DNA from: Aristophania vespae
GTDB lineage: Bacteria > Pseudomonadota > Alphaproteobacteria > Acetobacterales > Acetobacteraceae
Reading direction: 5' to 3'
NCBI RefSeq assembly: GCF_009906835.1
Contig: NZ_CP047653.1
Span: forward strand, 1-53,492
Length of the DNA: 53,492 nt
Shown here one piece after another: positions 35,303-44,298 of the stretch. The first letter of the stretch is position 1; the number at the start of each line of letters is the position of its first letter. The notes under the pieces are model-generated. The model searched no databases. It worked only from the letters and a program-made list of their open reading frames with translations, and was not told where the DNA came from. Both the position numbers and the translations under genes were made by a program.

Positions 35303-36148
35303 TTAAGGTACTTTAGGAACAGACGACACTATACCGGGCAAACCTATTAGCAATCCTTCTATTCTCTCAACCCAAGTACCTGTTATTACTTGAATAAGGA
35401 GCGCTAACAAAAATATTCCGCCTAATATTTGAGCAGGCATGGCTATAGCATAAACTTGTATAGCAGGCATTAATCTATTAAGAACACCAAGCATAGCTGG
35501 CCATAATGTACCCACTAAAACGAACGGGGATGCCAATTGCATGGCAATCCGAAAAGTCTCTGAGACCGTCTTTGTTACACTCATAGCCATATCTCCGACC
35601 ATCAAGCCAGTGATATGACCTGCCGGAAAAAGTGTATAAGAACCCGAAATAGCCATAAGCGGCAATATATATAAACCTGTCACAAAAAATAAAACCGGAA
35701 ACAACATATTCATTAAATGTGCGATAGCAGTGCTAGAAGCTCCTAATTCAGCATCACTCTGAATAATACTTGCCAGTCCAGTGAATAAAGAAATCATCTG
35801 GCCAGCTATAATTAAAGAAAATCCAATAAGACGAGCAAGTGAGCCAATAAAGATGCCACATAATAATTCTTCAGCAACTATAGCTACCGCCATAGAAGGC
35901 ATACGTAAGGCCTCACCCGATACGGCGATGAGGCTATCTTGAACTACAGGCAAAAGCGTCACAGTCACAGCTAGTGCTAAACCTGCCCGAATACGCATAG
36001 GAGAAGATGCCTCCCCTATGCCAGGGGATGTCATGACAATAGCACTGACACGACATAAAACAATTAGAAACGTACCGACAAGAACAGCTATTGAGCCGTT
36101 AGGATCTCCCAGATTCGGCGAACCAAAGAAATCAGAGAATGAGGACAA
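35303..36148 (-). CDS. fliR: FliR export gate protein
   Basis: FliR completes the FliPQR export channel. The 281-residue product is almost wholly membrane-embedded, with about six helices, and has the family features AVLVGTFLIVLCRVSAIVMTSPGIG, RAGLALAVTVTLLPV and EELLCGIFIGSLARLIGFSLIIAGQMISLFTGLA. It begins immediately after the fliQ stop on the minus strand, so coupling is likely. Confidence 0.95.
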   Translation of the reverse strand: MSSFSDFFGSPNLGDPNGSIAVLVGTFLIVLCRVSAIVMTSPGIGEASSPMRIRAGLALAVTVTLLPVVQDSLIAVSGEALRMPSMAVAIVAEELLCGIFIGSLARLIGFSLIIAGQMISLFTGLASIIQSDAELGASSTAIAHLMNMLFPVLFFVTGLYILPLMAISGSYTLFPAGHITGLMVGDMAMSVTKTVSETFRIAMQLASPFVLVGTLWPAMLGVLNRLMPAIQVYAIAMPAQILGGIFLLALLIQVITGTWVERIEGLLIGLPGIVSSVPKVP

Positions 36149-36424
36149 TTAAGATCCTCCAACCCTAATAATTTGATCGAAAATCATTTGAGCATAAGCA
36201 TGAAGGATAGAGGACATAAAAGATGCTGTGAAAATTAAGGTTAACATCGCAGCAGTAAATTTTGGGACAAAAGATAAAGTGGCTTCGTTAACTTGTGTCA
36301 TAGCTTGAAATAGAGAAACGCAAAGTCCTGCAAAAAGAGAGGCAAGCAAAGAAGGAGCGCCTAACTTAACCGCTACAATAAGCGTTTGTCTTAGAACTTC
36401 TTGAATGTCTACAGTACTATGCAC
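36149..36424 (-). CDS. fliQ: FliQ export gate protein
   Basis: The 91-residue product is the usual FliQ size with two membrane helices (about 16-38 and 50-75) and the conserved LIVAVKLGAPSLLASLFAGLCVSLFQAMTQVNEATLSFVPK. FliQ packs around FliP/FliR in the export gate. It lies 12 bases after fliE. Confidence 0.94.
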   Translation of the reverse strand: MHSTVDIQEVLRQTLIVAVKLGAPSLLASLFAGLCVSLFQAMTQVNEATLSFVPKFTAAMLTLIFTASFMSSILHAYAQMIFDQIIRVGGS

Positions 36425-36436
36425 AAGAAAATACTC

Positions 36437-36805
36437 TTAAACAGCCATACGCATTACTTCTTGATAAGCATTAACGAACTTATCTCGTAATGTTGTAACG
36501 GTTTGAAGTGTAAGTTTTGCTTCCTCAACAGAAGCAACAACATCAGAAATATTTCCCCTGCCTGAAAGGGCTTCGGCAGTCTGGGTTTCCGCTACTTTAC
36601 CCGTGTCAATAGCACCATGAATAGCATTGTTAAGCACCTGACTAAAACTAGTCACGGCATTAACATTACTTTGGTTCGTTTTTAAGTCTCCATCAGAACT
36701 GAGTTCTTTGGGAGATACAGTTTCTTTAAGGTTTTGCGCATTATTATAAGCACTAGCAGCATCAAAACCTTGAGCAGATAGAAAAGACGTTCCGGTAATT
36801 GCCAT
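36437..36805 (-). CDS. fliE: FliE rod-MS ring adaptor
   Basis: FliE connects the MS ring to the rod. The 122-residue product has a variable N-terminus and the family C-terminus (about 52-120: SFSQVLNNAIHGAIDTGKVAETQTAEALSGRGNISDVVASVEEAKLTLQTVTTLRDKFVNAYQEVMRMAV). It starts the fliE-fliQ-fliR-flhB set. Its AAGGA ribosome site lies in the loop of a short A/T dyad (36809-36827). Confidence 0.93.
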   Translation of the reverse strand: MAITGTSFLSAQGFDAASAYNNAQNLKETVSPKELSSDGDLKTNQSNVNAVTSFSQVLNNAIHGAIDTGKVAETQTAEALSGRGNISDVVASVEEAKLTLQTVTTLRDKFVNAYQEVMRMAV

Positions 36806-37243
36806 GGTCTAAAAAATCCTTTTTTAGGCTGAACCGCAGATTGACAAGCGCAATTTATGAAAGAGATAATACTATCTAATATGTAAAACGATTAAAAGCC
36901 AGTCAGTTTTCCGTCAAAAACATTCGCTTTTTTGTCATATTAAATTTTAAATCCGCAAAAGAGCTTGGACTGATGTAATGCATGGTTTATTTTGAAATTC
37001 GCTCATTACTATATGATTGATAGCAATTTCTGGAGGTTATCATGTCAAATGCTTTTGTTATAGGTCAGATTGTTCTTACCGCACGACATACGAAAAAACA
37101 TTTAATTGCCAAAAACCTTATTAACCTTTTGGCTTAATTTTATTACAAATTTCATTCGTAAAAAACAGAATTTGCTTTAACTTTTTGAATATTGTTATAG
37201 CACGCATAAGATCATTTTATTATGCCATGGAGATGATACATTA
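36806..37243. other. Divergent promoter region between fliE and the split TPR gene
   Basis: This 438-base, AT-rich gap must hold promoters for fliE-Q-R-flhB (minus) and for the genes at 37244 onward (plus). It contains the dyad CTAAAAAA/TTTTTTAG at 36809-36827 over the fliE ribosome site and a short reading frame with a strong ribosome site at 37042. I see no clear -24/-12 or -35/-10 element. Confidence 0.5.
37042..37137 (+). CDS. Possible 31-residue small protein
   Basis: An ATG at 37042 is preceded by TGGAGG with 5 bases between, one of the strongest ribosome sites in the window. The frame encodes 31 residues beginning MSNAFVIGQIVLTARHTKKH and ending in NLLA. It has no recognised family. 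It could be a leader peptide or a start left over from a lost gene. Confidence 0.35.
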   Translation: MSNAFVIGQIVLTARHTKKHLIAKNLINLLA

Positions 37244-37909
37244 ATGCCGCCTACTCATAATGAGGTTTTATCCGGCTTTTTAAACAAAAAATATGAGTGG
37301 AACGGACAAAAATTTTTCGTGCGTTTTAAGTATGTTTTGCTTATTTCATGTTTTTTTAATACTGCGCCAGCATGGTCTGAAGGCGCCACAATAAAGCCCT
37401 CTTCACCGAAAACCACTACTAAGAATAATTCATCATCTGAAACAGATCGGCTACTAAATGGCCTTCCTAAAGGCTGGAATGCGCACGTGATTGGTGTGGG
37501 AAAATCACGCCAATCTATGAAATTGCCCCAATCGGAAAATAAGAAACAACAAGATAAAAATCCTTCAAAGATAAAAGAAAATCTGCACTCTAATTCAGTC
37601 ACTCCTCCGCCCACAACGACATCACGTCATCGTATTCTTATTCCAGTTTCCGAGGACATGGGAATTGCAGCCTACCAGAGCGGAAACAAATTTGTTTTCG
37701 TTATAGATAATGCTCATCCTATGGATATTTCGGCTTTACGCGGGGATGGTATTTTTTCTAATCTGACAGTCACATCTCTACCCCAAGTTACAATTGTCAC
37801 AATACCACTTCCAGATACAAGGCGGCTCTTTCTATCCCAACAGAGTGAAGGCTGGGTACTGGGGGACACACCCCTCCTGGAAACCCTTACAGTGATAGAC
37901 ACGAAATAG
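37244..37909 (+). CDS. Periplasmic protein, probable front part of a split TPR protein
   Basis: The 221-residue product has a signal segment (about 27-47: FKYVLLISCFFNTAPAWS), a polar linker and a small beta-rich domain (about 130-215: RILIPVSEDMGIAAYQSGNKFVFVIDNA, then LPQVTIVTIPLPDTRRLFLSQQSEGWVLGD). It ends LETLTVIDTK at a TAG (37907-37909). If the A-run at 37904-37906 had one more A, the frame would continue as IAPRITSAGLLFPMRKPGRIFS into the next gene, giving an 851-residue protein. It is therefore probably the front of that gene. Confidence 0.65.
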   Translation: MPPTHNEVLSGFLNKKYEWNGQKFFVRFKYVLLISCFFNTAPAWSEGATIKPSSPKTTTKNNSSSETDRLLNGLPKGWNAHVIGVGKSRQSMKLPQSENKKQQDKNPSKIKENLHSNSVTPPPTTTSRHRILIPVSEDMGIAAYQSGNKFVFVIDNAHPMDISALRGDGIFSNLTVTSLPQVTIVTIPLPDTRRLFLSQQSEGWVLGDTPLLETLTVIDTK

Positions 37910-37944
37910 CGCCAAGAATTACATCTGCCGGTCTTTTATTTCCC

Positions 37945-39798
37945 ATGAGAAAACCTGGTCGAATTTTCTCTATCAAGGACCCTGTCTCTAAAGAAAAATT
38001 ACTGATCGCTACATCTGCGTTTGACGATGGGGGTATATTATCCTTGCGCCATGGTGACCATTACGATGTATGGCCATCACTTGAAGGTGTAGTTGTTGCT
38101 GATCATACTCCAACCCAAAATATAGAAATGCGTCGTACAGAAAATGGGGCTTTACTTAATTTAGGTGGAGAGATCCTACCAGACATTGATCAGGCTGTTT
38201 ATGCCAATGACGTTGATCTTAAATGGTTGGGGCTAAGACACTTACCTGTAAAAGATGCTGAAACAAGATATCATAATGCGCTATTAGAAGCCGCAGATTC
38301 AGTTCCACAAGAACGATTTGAGAAACGCTTTGAAGCGGCAAAAGCTGCCTTTAATGTAGGTGATTTTCTTAATGCTCGTTCTATTATTTCTGTAGCTCTT
38401 GACGACGACCCTGAAGAAGCTTTTCGACCAGACATACGGTTCTTTTTGGGTGCAATATCATTGCTCAATGGTGATATAGACGAAGCTAATCTTCTTGACG
38501 CCCAGTGGCCGGAAAATGATCTGCGCGCTACACAACTCTGGAAAGGACTCTATTACGCAGCAATAGGCAAAAATAATGCTGAAGCTGCTCATCTTATTGC
38601 TAACGATTTCCAGCGTCTTCTGAGTTACCCTGACAGCCTACGACCTCTTATTCTTCCAATGGCCAGTGAGCAAATCGCACGTTATGGAACATTGGAGGAT
38701 ATGAAAGCTCTCGACAGCCTACCCGATGAGGATAATTTTTCTTTGGCACGTGCTTTACGTGATCTTCGGATAGGGAAAACAGATGCAGCCGAAAAGGCTC
38801 TGACTAAGTTATTTAACAATCAAGACCCTATTATAGCTGAAAAAGCCCGTGAGGCTAAAATTTCTTCAGATTTCAGCAATAACAAACTAAAACCAAGCGA
38901 GGCTGTTAAAAAGTTCTCTTTGCTTTTACCTGATGCACGTCTTGCTAAGCGTGAAGGTATTGTGCGCATATTACAAGCGGATGCTTATATGCGGGATAAT
39001 CAATGGGAAAATGCACTTTCTGCGCTAGATACTGTAAAGCATCTTACATCTCAGAAAGCAGATCAGCGTTATACACCGATGCTACACCATATTTTGACTA
39101 ATATTGCACGGTTACCAGAAAATACGTCTCACGACCCTAATGATCTAAATAACTTAATATTGCATAAAGCTGCCATATTAAGGGCTCATCTTCCTGAATT
39201 GCCAGCTGGTCCAGACAAGGGAGATCTTTTAATAGCTTATGGAAAAATGCTTTCCACACTAGGTTTACTGGACGAGGCTTCAGAAGTATTCTCTTTGGCC
39301 GTCCCCATGATGAATACAGCTGTAAAAAAAGCTGAAGCAACGAACGTACTGGCCACCTCTTATTTACAAAGAGGAAAATTAGATGATGCTTCACATATTT
39401 TAGAAAATTCAGATAATACTTCTTTGCCAAAGTCAGAGACCGCAAAAAGAAACCGTATTATAGCACAAATCGCCATATCTTCTGGAAAACCAGAAGTAGC
39501 TCTCTACCTTTTAAATGGTGATAGTGATATTTCTGCGGCTAACTTACGTGCTAAAATTTATGAAGACCGCGGTGAATGGCCTCTTGCAGTGCAGAATGTT
39601 CGCCAAATGGCAGAGAATTTAATTCCTGATAAGGGCAATTTGACACACAGCCAACAATTACTGGCACTACGCCTTGCTTCCGATGCTTCACGAGCCAAAG
39701 ACACAGCAACAATAAACTGGCTTATAAAAAAGATCGACAATAGGAAATTCGACAACGATACTGATCATATATTTAATCTTCTCGTGTCACCTAAATAA
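37945..39798 (+). CDS. TPR-like protein of the flagellar cluster, probable rear part of a split gene
   Basis: The 617-residue product has a beta-rich start (about 1-75: FDDGGILSLRHGDHYDVWP) and a long alpha-helical repeat region (about 120-600) with TPR-like units (ERFEKRFEAAKAAFNVGDFLNARSIISVAL; AYGKMLSTLGLLDEASEVFSLA; TSYLQRGKLDDASHILE). Its frame is open well upstream of the ATG and joins the previous gene by a one-base change. Large TPR proteins of this layout occur in alphaproteobacterial flagellar clusters; their function is not established. It is followed by flgB. Confidence 0.7.
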   Translation: MRKPGRIFSIKDPVSKEKLLIATSAFDDGGILSLRHGDHYDVWPSLEGVVVADHTPTQNIEMRRTENGALLNLGGEILPDIDQAVYANDVDLKWLGLRHLPVKDAETRYHNALLEAADSVPQERFEKRFEAAKAAFNVGDFLNARSIISVALDDDPEEAFRPDIRFFLGAISLLNGDIDEANLLDAQWPENDLRATQLWKGLYYAAIGKNNAEAAHLIANDFQRLLSYPDSLRPLILPMASEQIARYGTLEDMKALDSLPDEDNFSLARALRDLRIGKTDAAEKALTKLFNNQDPIIAEKAREAKISSDFSNNKLKPSEAVKKFSLLLPDARLAKREGIVRILQADAYMRDNQWENALSALDTVKHLTSQKADQRYTPMLHHILTNIARLPENTSHDPNDLNNLILHKAAILRAHLPELPAGPDKGDLLIAYGKMLSTLGLLDEASEVFSLAVPMMNTAVKKAEATNVLATSYLQRGKLDDASHILENSDNTSLPKSETAKRNRIIAQIAISSGKPEVALYLLNGDSDISAANLRAKIYEDRGEWPLAVQNVRQMAENLIPDKGNLTHSQQLLALRLASDASRAKDTATINWLIKKIDNRKFDNDTDHIFNLLVSPK

Positions 39799-39834
39799 TA
39801 AGGTATTTTTGAGAATAATGAATAGAGAGTGTAA

Positions 39835-40251
39835 ATGTCCAACATAACTAATCCAATAACCCAAAATGGTAGCGGTACAGATCTTTTGCATCTAGCAGAA
39901 AGACGTATGAGCTGGTTACAGAGACGTGAATCAGTATTAGCCGGCAATGTTGCTAATGCTAATACACCGGACTATAAGCCGAAAGACATTACATCTTTTC
40001 AGGACCTCCTAAGTACGCACCATCCGGTCACTCTTACTCGGACACACCCTAATCATCTCGGGGAAGGCGAAGACACAGTACGTTCTTATAAAACTGGAAC
40101 ATTAGCATCTTTAAATGGTAATCAAGTGTCTCTAGAAGACGAGCTTGTTAAAATTGCTGCAACAAATGACCAACATCGTTTTGCAACAACTGTTTATGGT
40201 CGTTATATGAGTATGTACAGTATGGCCTTGGGCAGCTCCAGCAGCACCTGA
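39835..40251 (+). CDS. flgB: FlgB proximal rod protein
   Basis: FlgB is a rod subunit. The 138-residue product has the family N-terminus (LHLAERRMSWLQRRESVLAGNVANANTPDYKPKDITSFQDLL) and C-terminal helix (SLEDELVKIAATNDQHRFATTVYGRYMSMYSMAL). A typical length. It starts the flgB-flgC pair, 36 bases after the TPR gene. Confidence 0.95.
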   Translation: MSNITNPITQNGSGTDLLHLAERRMSWLQRRESVLAGNVANANTPDYKPKDITSFQDLLSTHHPVTLTRTHPNHLGEGEDTVRSYKTGTLASLNGNQVSLEDELVKIAATNDQHRFATTVYGRYMSMYSMALGSSSST

Positions 40252-40277
40252 TTTGAAATAGCATAAAAGAGAGTCTC

Positions 40278-40688
40278 ATGGATTTTTCTAACATCATAGG
40301 TATTTCTGCTAGCGGTATGCAATCACAAGCTGCGAGACTACGTATTGCAGCTGAAAATCTGGCAAATTCTGACACGACGGGATCAGCACCTGGGGCAGAT
40401 CCTTACCGACGCAAAACAATTACTTTTAAGGAAGAACTCGACCGCAAAAGTGGCGTTTCGAGTGTGAAAGTCAAAGAAATTGGGTATGATAAATCCGACT
40501 TTCAAATGCATTACGATCCTGCACACCCAGCTGCGAATGCACAGGGTTATGTCAAAATGCCCAATGTTAATCCCATGATAGAAATCATGGACTCTCATGA
40601 TGCGCAACATGCTTATGAGGCTAACCTTAACACCATGCAAATTAGTCGTTCTATGCTGACACGAGCAATCAATATAATGAAAGGATAG
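40278..40688 (+). CDS. flgC: FlgC proximal rod protein
   Basis: FlgC is a rod subunit. The 136-residue product has the N-terminal signature (ISASGMQSQAARLRIAAENLANSDTTGSAPGADPYRRKTITF) and the C-terminal one (YVKMPNVNPMIEIMDSHDAQHAYEANLNTMQISRSMLTRAINIMKG). An AAGAGAG ribosome site precedes its ATG. It follows flgB by 26 bases. fliE, often next in order, is instead on the opposite strand upstream. Confidence 0.96.
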   Translation: MDFSNIIGISASGMQSQAARLRIAAENLANSDTTGSAPGADPYRRKTITFKEELDRKSGVSSVKVKEIGYDKSDFQMHYDPAHPAANAQGYVKMPNVNPMIEIMDSHDAQHAYEANLNTMQISRSMLTRAINIMKG

Positions 40689-40757
40689 AGTTCCTTTATA
40701 TCATTCGTAAAACGTTCAATTTTGAGATTTTTATTTTTTTAAGGAAGTTCTTTAGAC

Positions 40758-41459
40758 GTGAAGATTAGCGGTCTCTCTTTGAGCAAAGTTGCAAATATTT
40801 CAATTTGCCTGATGCTTGTTTTGTTAGCTCTTAGTCTGCACTCTGTAGCTGCACAAATTGAGAACCACCTTAATAAAAGCAATCCCGAAAAAGCACCTGA
40901 ACAAAAAATCGATCCATCATCAAGAAGTCATACTTTGACTGAAAAGGATTTGGGTTGGAAAGTCCTGAAAAAGGCTACTCATAAAAAACAGCCTAAAATC
41001 AAGGAAAAAGAGGAAAACCCTACTCAGGAAGAAATTTTAATTACCGATCCTCTGACAAAAGATGCTGAGCAAGCTCTTAAAAACACCATCAAAGAGCGTG
41101 AATTTCAGACAGCTACCCACAATGAGGTTTTCGATAAACAGAAAAAAAATCTTGAACAAGAGAAAATAGCTATTAACGGTCAGATTCAAGAACTAAAAAA
41201 GAAAACAGCAGAGCTTTCCAAATATGAAGAGAAAAAGAAAAAGGCTGCTGAACAAGAAATCGAACGACTAGCCCATGTTTACGAACAAATGCCGCCTCGT
41301 GATGCGGCAGCTGTGTTTAACGTCCTTGACATGCGTGTTCTAGTTCCAGTTGCACAACATATGACACCCCGTAAAGTGTCAGCTGTAATTGGAGGAATGT
41401 TACCTGATAGAGCCAATATTTTAACTCAATACCTTATTGGTACCAGAAAGTTAAAATAA
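40758..41459 (+). CDS. MotE-like flagellar protein (second copy)
   Basis: The 233-residue product (GTG start, AAGGAAG upstream) has an N-terminal membrane or signal helix (about 13-33), a long Lys/Glu-rich coiled coil (about 95-170) and an MgtE-N-like end (YEQMPPRDAAAVFNVLDMRVLVPVAQHMTPRKVSAVIGGMLPDRANILTQYLIG). It matches the end region of the gene at 6109 closely (EAAAVFDVMDP / QYLIGVR there). The layout fits the MotE/FlbB-type motor chaperone family. It is the last gene before the replication region. Confidence 0.68.
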   Translation: MKISGLSLSKVANISICLMLVLLALSLHSVAAQIENHLNKSNPEKAPEQKIDPSSRSHTLTEKDLGWKVLKKATHKKQPKIKEKEENPTQEEILITDPLTKDAEQALKNTIKEREFQTATHNEVFDKQKKNLEQEKIAINGQIQELKKKTAELSKYEEKKKKAAEQEIERLAHVYEQMPPRDAAAVFNVLDMRVLVPVAQHMTPRKVSAVIGGMLPDRANILTQYLIGTRKLK

Positions 41460-42017
41460 GAAACACCCGGAAGTAAATAGCATATAGACGTTATTTCCCT
41501 TTATTTGCGATATATCTATACTATTATAAAATATTTTATAATAAATATTGCCATTTATTTTTAATACACTAGGCTAAAATAAGGAATATAACTAAAATAG
41601 ATCCGCAGTTTTTTGAGCTTCTTTGTCTCTTTAACGATTTCAAGCGATTAAACTGACTGACAAAAATCGCGGATAAAGTAGGTTAATCTTATACAAAGAT
41701 CACTTTTTACAATTAAAAATTGTAAGAATATATGATCGTAAAAGCTCGCTTATTGACAACATAATCAGCATATTTCCAGCCAAGAGATGTCTTTTGACTT
41801 TATATTCAAAACCTTGATGGGAGGGCCAGAGCCAAAATAGCAATAGTTCACTCCAATTCATTTTTGAAAAATTTGAATCTCTATTTTAATTAGTGAAAAA
41901 TAGATTTTTCATAACAGAAAGAACATATATAATAAAATTTTATGTAAAACCATTATAATGAAAAAAACTTATATTAGAACTTACTATTCAACAGACAAAA
42001 ATTTACTTTAAGAAGGC
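41460..42017. other. AT-rich gap with several perfect dyads
   Basis: This 558-base gap has no supported gene. It holds a perfect 22-bp A/T palindrome (41522-41543), TTACAATT-AAA-AATTGTAA (41707-41725) and TGAAAAAT-AG-ATTTTTCA (41894-41911). They may serve as terminators of the flgB operon or the resolvase gene, or as DNA-structure sites at the boundary between flagellar and replication genes. Confidence 0.5.
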
Positions 42018-42653
<636 letters not shown>

Positions 42654-42675
42654 CTAAATTGGCATCAATTTTTTA

Positions 42676-42703
42676 TGTCCATTAAGTTATAATATATTAG
42701 ACA
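42676..42703. other. Candidate res site I for the resolvase
   Basis: A 28-bp element begins TGTCCATTAA, has TTATAATAT near the centre and ends TAGACA, so TGTC and GACA form the two ends of an imperfect inverted repeat. Size, ends and centre resemble crossover site I of Tn3/gamma-delta res. The distance to the resolvase start (about 90 bases) also fits. Subsites II and III would lie at 42600-42665, where GTC/GAC half-sites occur but are not clear. Confidence 0.5.
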
Positions 42704-43076
42704 TTAAGCAATTATTTTAATATTTATTAGATGAAGTTAATGTTAAGTATAATATATATATTAATTTTATTTATTTAATTTATACTATTAATACTACTAT
42801 ATATAAAACGTTATCATTCTATTTAGAGTAAGAAATAATGATTAAAATCATTATTTTTTCTACAAATACCTAGTTAAATTATTTTAAAATTTCTTTTGCC
42901 AAGTGGTGTTATCATTACGATTCGTAATTCACGCTAAAATGTTTTTTAAATTTCTTTTATTTAAGATTAACGCTATTAAGAAGTTATATAAAAAATCTTT
43001 TTTTCTAATACCACAAATTCAAGGCGTAGTTTTTAAAAATTAATAATATTTTAATTTTGTGAATTTCAGGCTTATT
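42704..43076. other. Very AT-rich stretch beside the origin
   Basis: This stretch, between res and the iterons, is extremely AT-rich and low in complexity and has no gene. It may be the DNA-unwinding element of the origin. A 15-bp dyad ATTACGA-T-TCGTAAT lies at 42914-42928. Confidence 0.45.
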
Positions 43077-43303
43077 GGACTCTTTCCTCACATGAAAATT
43101 ATACACAACATATAAAAATATCCACTGGACTCTTCCCTCAATAATTTGGACTCTTCCCTCAATATTGGGGTTATCCACTGGACTCTTTCCTCATATAACT
43201 AATAATAATAACTAATAATAACTAATAGGTAGCGAGGGAAAAGTCCAAATTATTGAGGGAAGAGTCCAACACAATATTGTGGATAACGAAAGTGGGAAAA
43301 GTC
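43077..43303. other. Replication origin: iterons and DnaA boxes
   Basis: Four forward copies of GGACTCTTYCCTCA (starting at 43077, 43127, 43148 and 43180) face three inverted copies (43234-43246, 43254-43267 and 43292-43303, consensus GAGGGAARAGTCC). Two sites match the DnaA box TTATNCACA exactly: 43099-43107 (plus) and 43278-43286 (minus); 43171-43179 is one base off. A TAATAATAAC-type repeat (about 43196-43228) separates the two groups. The element lies directly upstream of repA, so RepA probably binds the iterons. Confidence 0.8.
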
Positions 43304-43326
43304 CAAATTGACACAATCGCTTATCA

Positions 43327-44268
43327 GTGATTTTACTACTGATTATGGCAGAGATTCACACATTAATTGACCATTTTGGTATTGAAGAAATGCGTCGACA
43401 AGCAATGCTTGAGACAAAACTTCAACGCACATGTGTTGAAGCTGCCTATGAAGTTATATCCGATGAAGAACAAGCTATTGGAATTGCGCATGCTGGATTT
43501 GCAATGGCTTCCTTACCACACAAAAAAATCAAAGAACCAATATGGAGAAGAGAAGGCGGTAACATTAGACTTTTAGTAGAAAGCGGTCTTGACCATAATA
43601 ACTGCCCAGTTGGCATACCATTCGGTAGTATGGCACGTCTAATTTTATTATACCTTCAAACACAGGCTATCAGAACTAAATCCCGTGAAATAGAATTAGG
43701 CGCAAGTATGAATGCCTGGCTCAAAGCCATGGGCATTTCTGTAGGTGGGAAAACCTACAGATCTGTTCGTGATCAAGCTAACAGAATAAGTCGTTGTCGC
43801 CTGACCTTTACTCAATTAAATGGAAATGCAGAATTAATTACAAACAGCGCTTTTGTAAGAGATGCAATAATGCCGTTAACAACGGAGAATATTCATCAAA
43901 ATTCATTTTGGAGAGAGATAGTTCGTCTCGATGAAGGATTTTACGATAGCCTCATACAACATCCCTTACCATTGAGAGAAGTCGCAATTAGACAAATTGC
44001 TAATAAATCAAAAGCCATTGATATTTATATATGGTTAGCATATCGTCTGCATGTCTTAAATGAACCATTAAGTATATCTTGGTACAGTTTAAAAAATCAG
44101 TTCGGTCCAGAATATAAAGAGCTGAGATTTTTTAAAAAAGATATTATTGCACCCCTAAAAGTTGCATTAGCTGTTTACCCGGAAGCTCATGTTTCTCTCG
44201 ATGAGAAAACGGGTATAACGCTCTATCCGTCCCCACCACCCGTACCTGAAAAACGAATTTCTAAATAG
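43327..44268 (+). CDS. repA: RepA plasmid replication initiator
   Basis: RepA starts replication at the plasmid's iterons. The 313-residue product fits the plasmid RepA family common on Acetobacteraceae plasmids: GIAHAGFAMASLPHKKI, IPFGSMARLILLYLQTQAIRTKSREIELGASMNAWLKAMGISVGGKTYRSVRDQANRISRCRLTF, then AIDIYIWLAYRLHVL and LKVALAVYPEAHV. GTG 43327 or ATG 43345 (MAEIHTLIDHFGIEEMRRQ) may be the start; the latter fits the family better. Iterons upstream and one copy just after the stop suggest autoregulation. Confidence 0.9.
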   Translation: MILLLIMAEIHTLIDHFGIEEMRRQAMLETKLQRTCVEAAYEVISDEEQAIGIAHAGFAMASLPHKKIKEPIWRREGGNIRLLVESGLDHNNCPVGIPFGSMARLILLYLQTQAIRTKSREIELGASMNAWLKAMGISVGGKTYRSVRDQANRISRCRLTFTQLNGNAELITNSAFVRDAIMPLTTENIHQNSFWREIVRLDEGFYDSLIQHPLPLREVAIRQIANKSKAIDIYIWLAYRLHVLNEPLSISWYSLKNQFGPEYKELRFFKKDIIAPLKVALAVYPEAHVSLDEKTGITLYPSPPPVPEKRISK

Positions 44269-44269
44269 T

Positions 44270-44287
44270 GTGGGAAAAGTCCAAATT
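44270..44287. repeat. Iteron copy downstream of repA
   Basis: GTGGGAAAAGTCCAAATT here is identical over 18 bases to the iteron at 43292-43309, just upstream of repA. Two near-identical iterons thus flank the gene. Confidence 0.75.
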
Positions 44288-44298
44288 AAAAACTTATA

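Noticed and set aside
41957-42010. Short ATG frame (17 residues) near the resolvase 3' end
   Set aside because: It is AT-rich, has no ribosome site and lies in a low-complexity gap.
43196-43228. TAATAATAAC repeats as a CRISPR or satellite array
   Set aside because: The units are short and simple, without spacers, and lie within the origin.
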